Made by a program: the position numbers and the translations under genes. Positions 47,923 through 56,241 of a stretch of DNA of 64,000 bases are shown piece after piece; positions within the stretch are counted from its first letter, which is position 1, and every line of letters starts with the position of its first letter. The stretch spans positions 1-64,000 of the forward strand of contig JAHBZL010000011.1 of NCBI GenBank assembly GCA_019635485.1, in the 5' to 3' direction. The notes under the pieces were generated by a model. The model searched no databases. It had not been told where the DNA came from and was given only the letters and a program-made list of their open reading frames with translations. The DNA comes from Piscinibacter sp. Lineage in GTDB: Bacteria; Pseudomonadota; Gammaproteobacteria; Burkholderiales; Burkholderiaceae_C.

Positions 47923-48953
47923 CGCCGCAGCTCCATCAGGCGCGCCCCGAGCAGCAGCAGCACGAGCACCAGCGCCACGGCCTGCGCCCAGGGCGCGAGC
48001 TCGCGCCGCGGCACCAGGTCGTGAGTCGTGATCGGCAGATTCTCGAGCCGGTTGACGTCCGCGATCGCCTGCTCGAGCGCCTCCGACGTGCCGGCTTCGT
48101 AGGAGCGGTACGGCGTCTCGAGCGATTCGAAGAACTGGTGCAGCAGCTTCTCCGGCACGCTCTCGGCGGCGGCGCCGGACTCGCCCTCGGCCAGCGTCAG
48201 CCCGGGGCTGTTGGCCGAGCGCAGGTAGAGCCAGTAGATCGCGACGCGGTGGCGGCGCAGCAGCTGGGCCAGGTGTTCGCGGCTGTCCGGGTCGAGCCGG
48301 TCGCCGCCGTCGGAGACCAGCAGCACGATGCGCGAGCCGGTGTAGGCGCGCCCCTCCCACAGCGACAGCGCCGACTCCAGCGCGCGGCCGATGTGCGTTT
48401 CCGACAGGCCGCGCCCGACGTTGCCGGCGGCGATCGCGGCCTGGATCATCTCCTGCCGCGCGGTGAAGTCGAGCACGCGCATCGGCAACGTGCTGAACGC
48501 CACCAGCGCGAAGCGGTCCTGCGGGCGCTGCGCGGTGAAATCGGCCAGCAGCTGGCGCGCCACCTTGCCCTTGGCCTCGCGCAGGCGCGCCGGTGCCTGG
48601 CTGAAGTAGTAGTCCAGCGCCTCCGGGCCGGTGCCGCGCACGCCCTTGGGCGGCCGGCCCGGCGCGAAACCCTGGTCCATGCTGCGGCTGCGGTCCAGCA
48701 CCAGCACGATCTCCGCGCCGCGGCCGACCCGCTCCACGGTGTACTCGGGCCGGTAGGGCCCGGCGAGCGCGAACACCAGCGTCGCGATCGCGAGCGCGGC
48801 CAGCGCGCGCAGCGCGATCCCGAGCGCCGTCGAGGCCCGGTCGCGCGGCGCGAACGCCAGCCAGGCGTTCGCCAGCGGCGCACCGGAGGAGACGAGCAGC
48901 GGCAGCACGGCCAGCGGCAGCAGCAGCAACAGCCAGGGGTCGTCGAAGCGCAT
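47913..48953 (-). CDS. mxaC: MxaC, von Willebrand A-domain maturation protein
   Basis: A 346-residue protein with two N-terminal helices, a VWA domain with the MIDAS motif VLVLDRSRSMDQG and Thr/Asp in LLVSDGGDRLDPDS, and a C-terminal transmembrane helix (AVALVLVLLLLGARLM). It resembles BatA-type proteins. In methylotrophs MxaC acts with MxaA, K and L in metal insertion into methanol dehydrogenase. Its ATG shares one base with the mxaA stop (TGATG). Confidence 0.85.
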   Translation of the reverse strand: MRFDDPWLLLLLPLAVLPLLVSSGAPLANAWLAFAPRDRASTALGIALRALAALAIATLVFALAGPYRPEYTVERVGRGAEIVLVLDRSRSMDQGFAPGRPPKGVRGTGPEALDYYFSQAPARLREAKGKVARQLLADFTAQRPQDRFALVAFSTLPMRVLDFTARQEMIQAAIAAGNVGRGLSETHIGRALESALSLWEGRAYTGSRIVLLVSDGGDRLDPDSREHLAQLLRRHRVAIYWLYLRSANSPGLTLAEGESGAAAESVPEKLLHQFFESLETPYRSYEAGTSEALEQAIADVNRLENLPITTHDLVPRRELAPWAQAVALVLVLLLLGARLMELRRWH

Positions 48954-49864
48954 CACGACGCCAGCTCCACCTCGCGGCAGCGGCGCGCCAGCGCGACGAG
49001 CCAGCGTGCATCGTCCGGGTCGCGCACTTCGCCGGCGAAGAACTCGCGGTGCGACAGCTGCAGAAAGCGCCGCAGGTCCTCGCGCAGCGGTGCGAACGCC
49101 GGCCGCGCCGCGACGAAGCGCTCCAGCGTGCGCTCGAACACCACCTCGCCGGCGCTGCGGTCCAGCGCCTCGTGCAGGTGCCGGCAGGCGGCGCGCCACT
49201 GCGCATCGTCGGCCGCCGGCGCGAGGCGCTTCAGCGCGCTCCAGGCCTGCCCGAACGGCCGCTGCCGGCGCGCCACCCAGGGCAGCCCGAGGTGCAGCAC
49301 GGCCAGCGCCAGGCCCACCAGCAGCGCGCCAAAGCCCCACAGCTCCAGGCGGCGCCGCGTCGGCCGGCTGTCGATGCCGGGCGGCGTGCGGTCCGGCCGC
49401 AGCTCGCCCAGGCCGGTGCGCGGCGACACCTCCACCGGCACCAGCGGCGCCACCGTCACCGGCCAGGCCTCGACACGCAGTTCCTCGTCGCGGGCCGGGC
49501 CGTGCAGCGCCAGCCGGAACGGCGGCGTCTCGAAGGTCCGCACGGCCGTCGGCGCGAAGAACACCTGGTAGCGCAGGCGCAGCTCGTGGCGCTCGCCACC
49601 CGCCTCGCGCTGCACCTGCCGCTCGACGCTGCGCAGTTCGATCGGCTGGCCGCGCGCGCCGGGCTTGGGCAGCGAATCGGCCTGCAGCGACCAGCCGTCC
49701 GGCAGGTGCAGCACGACCTGCCGCTGCAGCGTGTCGCCGACCTGGTAGCCGAAGGCCCGCGGCGCATCGGTCTCGACGGTCGGCACCGGCGCGCCGGCGG
49801 CCGGACCCGCCGCGACGAAGGTCCACGCGGCCAGCGCGATCAGGAAGGCCGTTGCGCGGCTCAT
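48953..49864 (-). CDS. mxaA: MxaA, methanol dehydrogenase metal-insertion protein
   Basis: A 303-residue exported protein with a signal peptide ending in AAG-A, a periplasmic domain with VETDAPRAFGYQVGDTLQRQVVLHLPDGWSL (a BatD-like beta fold characteristic of MxaA), a transmembrane helix at about 185-205 and a cytoplasmic helical tail. Mutants of mxaA in methylotrophs make methanol dehydrogenase without its metal. It overlaps mxaS (ATGA) and mxaC (1 base). Confidence 0.87.
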   Translation of the reverse strand: MSRATAFLIALAAWTFVAAGPAAGAPVPTVETDAPRAFGYQVGDTLQRQVVLHLPDGWSLQADSLPKPGARGQPIELRSVERQVQREAGGERHELRLRYQVFFAPTAVRTFETPPFRLALHGPARDEELRVEAWPVTVAPLVPVEVSPRTGLGELRPDRTPPGIDSRPTRRRLELWGFGALLVGLALAVLHLGLPWVARRQRPFGQAWSALKRLAPAADDAQWRAACRHLHEALDRSAGEVVFERTLERFVAARPAFAPLREDLRRFLQLSHREFFAGEVRDPDDARWLVALARRCREVELAS

Positions 49865-50712
49865 GCGAGGAAGTGGCGCGTCACCGCGTCGGGATCGAAC
49901 GGGCCGTCGATCAGCAGCGGAAAACGCTGCTGCGCGGCGAACAGGTGCCCGAGCGCGGCGCGCCGCTCGGCCTGCGCGGCGCGCCAGCGCTCGCGCAGCG
50001 CCGGGCGCCACCAGAGCCAGCGGCGCTGGCCGCTCTCCGGGTCGATGCCCTGCACCAGCCCGCGCGTCGGCGCGAGCTCGAATTCGCTCGGCTGCCACAG
50101 CAGCACCGGCACGACCTCGTGGTGCGTCAGGCTGGCCAGCACCTCGGCCACCTGCGGCAACGGCAGGTGGAAGTCCGACACCAGGAAGACCAGCGAACGG
50201 GCGTGCGGCAGGTGGCGGTGCGCCTCGCGCAGCGCGGCGGCCGAGCGGCCCTGCGGGCGCAGCGAGCGCAGCCGCCCGGCCAGCGCGATGCCGGCGCCGC
50301 GCTGGCGCGTCTGCGGCAGCAGCCAGTCGGCACGCACGCGCTCGTCGCAGCCGACGAAGCCGAAGCTGTCGCCGGTGCGCCAGGCCGACCAGGCCAGGCT
50401 GGCGGTGAAGTCGGCCAGCACGTCGAGCTTGCGCTGCGCGCCCTCGAAGCCCATCGACGCCGACAGGTCGGCCACCACGGCCACCGGGATCGCCTTGCGC
50501 AGGCTGTTCACGCGCACCAGCCAGCGGCCGAACGGGTCGCGCAGGCTGGCGTGCAGGTCCAACCGGCGCGCGTCCGGCACGTCGAACAGCGGCGCGTGGG
50601 CGCGGAACTCGAAGCCGCCGTCGCCGCTGCGGCTGCGGTGGTGCCCCGGAAACGCGCCGCCCGCGAGCCCCGCGAGGCGGTAGTGGACCTCGGGGATGCG
50701 CGCAGGGGTCAC
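49861..50712 (-). CDS. mxaS: MxaS, DUF58 protein
   Basis: A 283-residue soluble DUF58 protein with a VWA-like fold: FRAHAPLFDVPDARRLDLHASLRDPFGRWLVRVN and AVVADLSASMGFEGAQRK with a MIDAS-like DLSAS. It starts with GTG at 50712 in a GTGA overlap with the mxaR stop, an assignment forced by the coding frame and the overlap. MxaS partners the MoxR ATPase in mxa operons. Confidence 0.87.
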   Translation of the reverse strand: MTPARIPEVHYRLAGLAGGAFPGHHRSRSGDGGFEFRAHAPLFDVPDARRLDLHASLRDPFGRWLVRVNSLRKAIPVAVVADLSASMGFEGAQRKLDVLADFTASLAWSAWRTGDSFGFVGCDERVRADWLLPQTRQRGAGIALAGRLRSLRPQGRSAAALREAHRHLPHARSLVFLVSDFHLPLPQVAEVLASLTHHEVVPVLLWQPSEFELAPTRGLVQGIDPESGQRRWLWWRPALRERWRAAQAERRAALGHLFAAQQRFPLLIDGPFDPDAVTRHFLA

Positions 50713-51731
50713 GGCGCGGCGACGCTGGCGAGGATGGCGTCCATCAGCGCCGGCGCGATCTCGTGGCGGCGCATCTCGAACACCGGCTGGAACACGACGC
50801 GGTGCGCGATCGTCTCGGCGAACACCGCCTGCACGTCCTCCGGCGTGACGTGGTCGCGTGCGTCCAGCCAGGCGGCCACCCGCGCGGCGCGCAGCAGCAG
50901 GCTCATGCCGCGCGGGCTGGCGCCGGCGAGCATCAGCTCGCCACTGTCCAGATCGCCGACGCGCACGCCGAAGCGGGCCGGCTCGGCGGTCGCGCGCCAC
51001 AGGTTCAGCGCGTACTGCTGCAGCGCGTCGGACGCGCGCACGCTGCGCTGGATCAGCTCGGCCACGCCGTTCAGTTCGGTGTGCGCCACCAGCGCCGGCG
51101 CGAGCGAGGCGATCAGCGCGTCGGTGTCGTGGAAACGCGGATCGAACATCAGCGCGCGGCGCATTCCGTCGTCGGCCGGCGAGTCGATCGTGACCTCCAT
51201 CATGAAGCGGTCGCGCGCCGCGGAGGAGATCTCGAAGGTCTCCTCGCGCTCGACGCGGTTGCGGTCGGCGAACACCAGCAGGTGGGGGAAATGCACCTCG
51301 CGGTTGAAGGCCTGCACGCTGCGCTCGGCCATCACGCGCAGCAGCAGCGCATGCACCTGCGGGCGCGCGCGGTTGATCTCGTTGAAGAAGAAGATCGCCA
51401 GGTCCTCGCCGTGGCGCGTCAGCGGGCCGGGCTCGACGGCCGGCCGGCCGGCCTCGCTGATGTAGGTGTAGTAGACGAGATCGGCCGGCATCAGGTCGAT
51501 CGTGCCCTCGGTGCGCGCGAAGGCGCCGCCGAGCACCTGCGCGAAGGCGCGCAGCAGCGTCGTCTTGCCGACACCGACGTCGCCCTGCAGCAGCACGTGC
51601 CCGCGCGCGAACACCGCGGTCAGCACCAGCCGCAGCACACGCGCCTGGCCGATCACCGCCTTGCCCACCTCCGCCTCCAGCGCGAGGGCGCGCGTGCGCC
51701 AGTCCGCCAGCAGCGCGTCGTTGCGGTCCAT
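50709..51731 (-). CDS. mxaR: MxaR, MoxR-family AAA+ ATPase
   Basis: A 340-residue AAA+ protein of the MoxR family, with Walker A GDVGVGKTTLLRAF, Walker B FFFNEINRARPQ, MAERSVQAFNREVHFPHLLVFADRNRVEREETFEISSAARDRFMM with sensor elements, and a helical lid. MoxR ATPases work as chaperones with VWA and DUF58 proteins to load metal cofactors. It is the first gene of the mxaRSACKL set, 121 bases after the caspase-fold gene, which leaves room for a promoter. Confidence 0.9.
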   Translation of the reverse strand: MDRNDALLADWRTRALALEAEVGKAVIGQARVLRLVLTAVFARGHVLLQGDVGVGKTTLLRAFAQVLGGAFARTEGTIDLMPADLVYYTYISEAGRPAVEPGPLTRHGEDLAIFFFNEINRARPQVHALLLRVMAERSVQAFNREVHFPHLLVFADRNRVEREETFEISSAARDRFMMEVTIDSPADDGMRRALMFDPRFHDTDALIASLAPALVAHTELNGVAELIQRSVRASDALQQYALNLWRATAEPARFGVRVGDLDSGELMLAGASPRGMSLLLRAARVAAWLDARDHVTPEDVQAVFAETIAHRVVFQPVFEMRRHEIAPALMDAILASVAAP

Positions 51732-51852
51732 GCCGTCTCCTGTTGTCTTCTGTCGTCTCCGGTGCGGATCCTGCCATGCGACGGGACAACCTGCGCCGCA
51801 CGCGGCTCAGCGACCGCGCCGGCAGGTCGGCAAGCAAAGAGCACGCCGCGCT

Positions 51853-53169
51853 TCAGCGTGCCGGCGGGGCATCCGGCAGGCGCTGCAGGGTCACCGGGTG
51901 GCGGCCGCTGCAAAGCAGGATGTTCGCCGGCATCACGACCTCGCCGGAGGCGCGCTGGCAGGCCGCGTCGAAGTCGAGTTCGGTGTAGCCGCGGCACAGG
52001 ACGATGCCGACGCTCCAGTCGATCAGCAGGCGCGAGCCGACGTAGCGCGCCACGCCGCTGGAGAGGCCGCAGCCGTCCTCGGAGTAGTCGTAGGTGCCGT
52101 CGCCGCGCGGCCTGAAGCTCATCACCGACTGGCAGTTCGTGCTCGGGACGTTCTGCTGCCACCGTCCGGTGGCATCGCAGCGCGCCGCGGCACGCACGGC
52201 GGGAGCGGAGGCCGGCAGGTCCGCCGACGCGGGTCCACCGGCGCGCAGCCGGGCCATGCCGGCGAACACACCGTCGGGGTAGCGCTCGAGATAGGCCGCA
52301 TAGGCGGCGGGCGTGTCGAGCTCGCGCGCGCTGTCCCACAGGCGGCGCTCCAGGTCCGCCGCCCCGGTCGCCACCGGGGCGTCCGTCGCGGCGACCGCCG
52401 GCGCGTCGCGGAACACAAAATCACCGGTCAGCGAGGAGGACTCCCACGGCACCTGCTGCCCGCCGGAGCGTTCGGAGACCGCCACGCGCACGCGCTTGAA
52501 CACGTCCTCGACCTTCAGGCCGGGCGCCTGCAGCGCGCGCAGCAGTTCGGCGGTGTACAGGCCATGGCGACCGCCGCCGTCGTGGGCCACCGAGCCGGGC
52601 GCCGTCGCGTAGGCGATCAGCGTGCCGCGGGCGGCGTCGATCGCCGCGAGCCCCTTGCCGCCGCCGCGCGTACGGACCTCGAAGGGGTTGTTGCGGCAGG
52701 CGTCCAGGATCACGACGTTGACCCGCGAGCCCGCGCGCTCGATCTCCTCCAGCAGCGCGCTCACGTCCACGCCGGCAAAGCGCAGGCCGGCCTCGCTGTC
52801 GACCTGCGCATCGACGGCCAGCAGGTAGTTGCGCCCGTTGGACTGCACCCCGTGGCCGGCGTAGTAGAACAGCGCCGTCGTCTCGGCGTCCAGGCGCTGG
52901 CTGAAGCGCACGATCGCCTGCTCCATCGCGCCGCGCCCGGCGTCGGTCAGCGTGCTGACCTCGAAGCCCAGCTGCTTCAGCGTGTCGGCCATCGCGAGCG
53001 CGTCGTTGACCGGGTTGCGCAGCGGTGCGCCCGGATAGGCCGCATTGCCGATCACCAGCGCGACGCGGCCGGCGGCCGGTGCGGCAGGCGCGGCCAGCGC
53101 CAGCAGCAGCCCGAGCAGGCCCGCGTACAGCAAGCGCCAGCTCGAGCGGATCGGTGGAAGGTTCTGCAT
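51853..53169 (-). CDS. caspase-fold (peptidase C14) exported protein
   Basis: A 438-residue protein with a signal peptide ending in PAAG-R and a metacaspase-like domain: RVALVIGNAAYPGAPLRNPVNDA, catalytic His in ALFYYAGHGVQSNGRNYLL and catalytic Cys in VVILDACRNNPFE, a complete dyad. The C-terminal 100 residues (after about 325) form a separate Cys-rich domain of unknown type. Such periplasmic caspases cleave unknown targets or act as scaffolds. The ATG at 53169 gives the signal peptide. It lies between the TonB receptor and mxaR on the same strand. Confidence 0.87.
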   Translation of the reverse strand: MQNLPPIRSSWRLLYAGLLGLLLALAAPAAPAAGRVALVIGNAAYPGAPLRNPVNDALAMADTLKQLGFEVSTLTDAGRGAMEQAIVRFSQRLDAETTALFYYAGHGVQSNGRNYLLAVDAQVDSEAGLRFAGVDVSALLEEIERAGSRVNVVILDACRNNPFEVRTRGGGKGLAAIDAARGTLIAYATAPGSVAHDGGGRHGLYTAELLRALQAPGLKVEDVFKRVRVAVSERSGGQQVPWESSSLTGDFVFRDAPAVAATDAPVATGAADLERRLWDSARELDTPAAYAAYLERYPDGVFAGMARLRAGGPASADLPASAPAVRAAARCDATGRWQQNVPSTNCQSVMSFRPRGDGTYDYSEDGCGLSSGVARYVGSRLLIDWSVGIVLCRGYTELDFDAACQRASGEVVMPANILLCSGRHPVTLQRLPDAPPAR

Positions 53170-53235
53170 GCCGCCTGGTCCCCGCGCGGGTCGCGGAACC
53201 ATAGCACGCAGCAGGCGCGCGCCGGATCGAGGCCC

Positions 53236-55503
53236 TCAGAACTGCAGCCGCACCCCCACCCAGGCAGCGCGCGGTGCGCCCGGGCCGACGAACTGCTCGG
53301 CGCGCCAGTCGTCCGGCGCCTGCAGGGCACCGCCGGCGTCGAACGCGTTTTCGCCCAGCAGGCCGGCGCTGGCGTAGCGGCGGTCGAACAGGTTGCTGAT
53401 CTTGCCGAACAGCTCGACGCTGCTGCCGACCTTCCAGCGCGTGGTCAGGTCGAGCATCGCGAATCCACCGACCTTGCCGGAGCCGAAGAACTCCTCGCCG
53501 TCCGGCTGGTGCGCGTTGTTCTCGTTGCCGCGCACGAACTGACTCGAGTAGGCCCGCAGCTGCGTGCCCAGGCTCCAGGCCGGCGTGGCCTGCCAGTCGG
53601 CGCCGAGCTTCAGGCTGTGGCGCGGCAGACCCGGCAGCTGGGCGCCGGGGCGCACCTCGATCTCGTCGTCGCCAGTACAGGCCGCGCTGGTCTCGGCGCT
53701 GCTGTTGGCCTCGGCAACGATGCAGGCGCCCGAACGGTAGGTGGCGCGCAGCAGGCTGTACGACGCCGACCAGGTGAGCGGCCCCAGGCGCTGCTCGAGC
53801 CCGAGTTCCGCGCCCTCGCGGCGCGTGCGTCCGAAGTTCGCGAAGTAGCCCGCGGCGCGCCCGTTGCTGACGAACAGCAGATCGTCGCGGTTGTCGGTGC
53901 GGAACACCGATGCGCTCCAGCGCCAGCCGCCCTCGATCGAGCCGCGCACGCCCGCCTCCACGGTGCGCGAGACGACCTGCTCGAGCGGCGGATCCGACTG
54001 CAGGGCATTCGGCAGCACGCAGGCATTGTCCGGATCCGAGCAGCCGAGTTCGATCGGGCTCGGTGCGCGGTTGCCCTGGCTGATGCCGCCGAAAGCGGTG
54101 AACGTCGGCGAGACCTGCCAGGTGAAGCCGGCCGCGGGGTTGAACTTCGTGTAGCGCGCGTCGGCGTCGAGGTTCGTGTCCAGCCCCAGGCTGGCGCGCC
54201 CCTCGTCGACGGTCGTCACACGCGTCCGGTTGTAGCGGCCCGACAGCGTGAGCTGCAGGTCCGGCCGCAACGCGACGAGGTCATGCACGTACAGGCTCGT
54301 GGTGCGCGTGCGCCCGGAGATCAGCGCGTCGGTCTCGGCCGCGCCGGTCGGGACGACCAGCAGCGTCGCGTCCAGCAGGCCTTCGGCGGTGGTCTGATCG
54401 AACCGGGTACGCGCGCGATCGATCGACGCGCCCAGCGTCAGCAGATGCATGCCGCGACGATGCGTGGACTGCAGCGCCAGCCCCGCGCCGTTCTGCCGGC
54501 TGTGCGTGCGGTGCTCGAGCCCGGACTCGGCAACGTCGGGCGGGTCGTAGTCGTCGTTCAAGTCGCCGTTCAGGGTCGCGGCCCGGGCACGGCGCACGTA
54601 GGCGGTCAGCGCCAGCTGGTCGCGCGCACCGAGATCGAGGCTGGCGTCCAGCGTCAGCAGCGTCAGGCGGTTGTCGGTGATGTCGGGGCGGGTGTAGACG
54701 CGCTTGCAGTCCACGGCGAGCATCGACTCGGGCAGCGGCCCGTTGCCGATCAGGTGGTTGTCGGCATGCGTCAGGCTCAGGTCCCAGGACAGGCCCGGCG
54801 CGTGCTGCCCGCCCTTGGCGAACAGCTGCCGGATGCGCGAGGGCGAGTAGTCGCGCCAGCCGTCCTCGTCGAAGGTGCTGGCGGCCAGGAACAGGTGGCC
54901 CGTCTCGCCGAGCCGCCGGCCATGCGTCACCTCGCTGCTGACGCGCCCGAAGGAACCCGCCTGCAGCTCGATCTCGGTACCGGGATGGGTGTCGCCGCTC
55001 TTGGTCTGCAGCGACAGCGCGCCGCCCAACGTGTTCAGGCCGAACACCGGGTTCGAACCCGGCAGCAGCGTCACGCTGGCGAGCGCGGCGCGCGGGATCA
55101 GATCCCAGTTCACGACGTCGCCGAAGGGCTCGTTGACGCGCACGCCGTCGACGAATACCGACAGGCCCTGCGGCGTACCCAGCAGCGGGCTGGCCGAGAA
55201 GCCGCGGTAGTTCACGTCCATCTGGAACGGGTTGCCCTGCATCTCGTTGACGTTGACGCTGGGCAGGCGCGCGGACATCAGGTCGGGCAGGTTGACGCTC
55301 TGCAGCTGGCGCAGCTTCTGGTCGTCGACGGTCTGCACGTTGGCCGGCATCTGGTCCTTCGGCACGCGCGTGCCGGGCACCGGCGTCGCGCCGACCACCT
55401 CCACCTCCGGCAGCGTGGTCTGGGCCTGCGCCCAGCCGGCCAGCAGGGCGAGGCTGGCCGCGGCCAGTGATTGCAGGCGCCGGCGTGGCGTCGTGCGGTT
55501 CAT
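53236..55503 (-). CDS. TonB-dependent outer-membrane receptor
   Basis: A 755-residue receptor with a signal peptide ending in AQA-Q, a TonB-box-like start (TLPEVEVVG), a plug domain (ANVQTVDDQKLRQL... VNYRGFSASPLLGTPQGLSVFVDGVRV...GSNPVFGLNTLGGALSL), and a 22-strand-type barrel ending in the C-terminal Phe (WVGVRLQF). It imports a scarce ligand by TonB energy. Its position beside a PedABC/LutABEF-type ABC system and opposite xoxF suggests a lanthanide- or PQQ-related ligand, as for LutH in methylotrophs; this is inference. A siderophore is possible, though no siderophore genes are present. Confidence 0.9.
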   Translation of the reverse strand: MNRTTPRRRLQSLAAASLALLAGWAQAQTTLPEVEVVGATPVPGTRVPKDQMPANVQTVDDQKLRQLQSVNLPDLMSARLPSVNVNEMQGNPFQMDVNYRGFSASPLLGTPQGLSVFVDGVRVNEPFGDVVNWDLIPRAALASVTLLPGSNPVFGLNTLGGALSLQTKSGDTHPGTEIELQAGSFGRVSSEVTHGRRLGETGHLFLAASTFDEDGWRDYSPSRIRQLFAKGGQHAPGLSWDLSLTHADNHLIGNGPLPESMLAVDCKRVYTRPDITDNRLTLLTLDASLDLGARDQLALTAYVRRARAATLNGDLNDDYDPPDVAESGLEHRTHSRQNGAGLALQSTHRRGMHLLTLGASIDRARTRFDQTTAEGLLDATLLVVPTGAAETDALISGRTRTTSLYVHDLVALRPDLQLTLSGRYNRTRVTTVDEGRASLGLDTNLDADARYTKFNPAAGFTWQVSPTFTAFGGISQGNRAPSPIELGCSDPDNACVLPNALQSDPPLEQVVSRTVEAGVRGSIEGGWRWSASVFRTDNRDDLLFVSNGRAAGYFANFGRTRREGAELGLEQRLGPLTWSASYSLLRATYRSGACIVAEANSSAETSAACTGDDEIEVRPGAQLPGLPRHSLKLGADWQATPAWSLGTQLRAYSSQFVRGNENNAHQPDGEEFFGSGKVGGFAMLDLTTRWKVGSSVELFGKISNLFDRRYASAGLLGENAFDAGGALQAPDDWRAEQFVGPGAPRAAWVGVRLQF

Positions 55504-55590
55504 CGGCTGTCTCCTCCTCGTTGTGGTGCCGCTCGCGCCGTCGCGGCGAGCGTGAGCGCCGACGCTACCGGGCCTCCTGCACAGCGGCCA

Positions 55591-55603
55591 GGGAAAACTT
55601 CCC
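55591..55603. promoter_or_regulatory. GGGAA-N3-TTCCC palindrome upstream of the TonB receptor
   Basis: GGGAAAACTTCCC, a perfect 5-3-5 inverted repeat, lies 88-100 bases before the TonB-receptor ATG and just after the NarL-type regulator's stop. TTTCCC and GGGAAA half sites recur in the xoxF upstream region. It could be the target of the adjacent regulator. Confidence 0.4.
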
Positions 55604-55611
55604 GCCGCGCG

Positions 55612-56241
55612 TCAGACCGACACCAGGCCGTGCCGGATCGCCAGGTGGGCCAGCGCCGCCGAGGTCGCGACGCCGAGCTTTTCCTTGATCACGGTCTGGT
55701 GGTTGGAGACGGTCTTCGCGCTCAGGCCGAGCGCACCCGCGCACTGCGCCGGCGACTGCCCCTGCGCGAGCAGGCGGAACACCTCGAACTCGCGCTCGCT
55801 CAAGGAAGCCAGCCGCGCGCCCTCGCCGAGCGGGTCGGGCCGCAGCAGCGTCGGCGACAGCTCGGCGCCCAGGTAGCGGCGCCCGGCGTGCAGCGCGTGC
55901 ACGGCATCTACCAGCCGGCCGGGTTCACTCGCCTTGGTCAGGTAGCCGCGTGCGCCGGCCTCCAGCGCGCGCCGCACCATGCCGTCGCTCTCGTGCATGC
56001 TGAAGACGAGGATGGGCGCGGTCGGGGCCCGCGCGCGCACGCGCCGGATCAGCGTGACGCCGCCGCCGGGCATCGCGAGATCGGTGACGAGCACGTCCGG
56101 GCCGGTCGCGACGAAGCCGGCGAAGGCGTCGTCCGCGTCGGCCGCCTCGTGCACGACCTGGATGTCGCCGGCCTGCTCGAGCAGGCGCCGGTAGCCGGTG
56201 CGCACCACCGGGTGGTCGTCGGCCAGCTGGACGCGGATCAC
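55612..56241 (-). CDS. NarL/FixJ-type (LuxR family) response regulator
   Basis: A 209-residue response regulator. The receiver has QLADDHPVVRTGYRRLL, phospho-Asp in VLVTDLAMPGGG and Lys in YLTKASEPG. The C-terminal LuxR-type helix-turn-helix reads LSEREFEVFRLLAQGQSPAQCAGALGLSAKTVSNHQTVIKEKL. It starts with GTG at 56241, overlapping the kinase stop (GTGA). Regulators of this class control PQQ alcohol dehydrogenase genes in other proteobacteria. Likely targets here are xoxF, the ABC operon and the TonB receptor. Confidence 0.88.
   Translation of the reverse strand: MIRVQLADDHPVVRTGYRRLLEQAGDIQVVHEAADADDAFAGFVATGPDVLVTDLAMPGGGVTLIRRVRARAPTAPILVFSMHESDGMVRRALEAGARGYLTKASEPGRLVDAVHALHAGRRYLGAELSPTLLRPDPLGEGARLASLSEREFEVFRLLAQGQSPAQCAGALGLSAKTVSNHQTVIKEKLGVATSAALAHLAIRHGLVSV

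Noticed and set aside
51502-55470. 1322-codon plus-strand open frame across mxaR, the caspase gene and the TonB receptor
   Set aside because: Antisense shadow of genes with intact catalytic and structural motifs; no start context.
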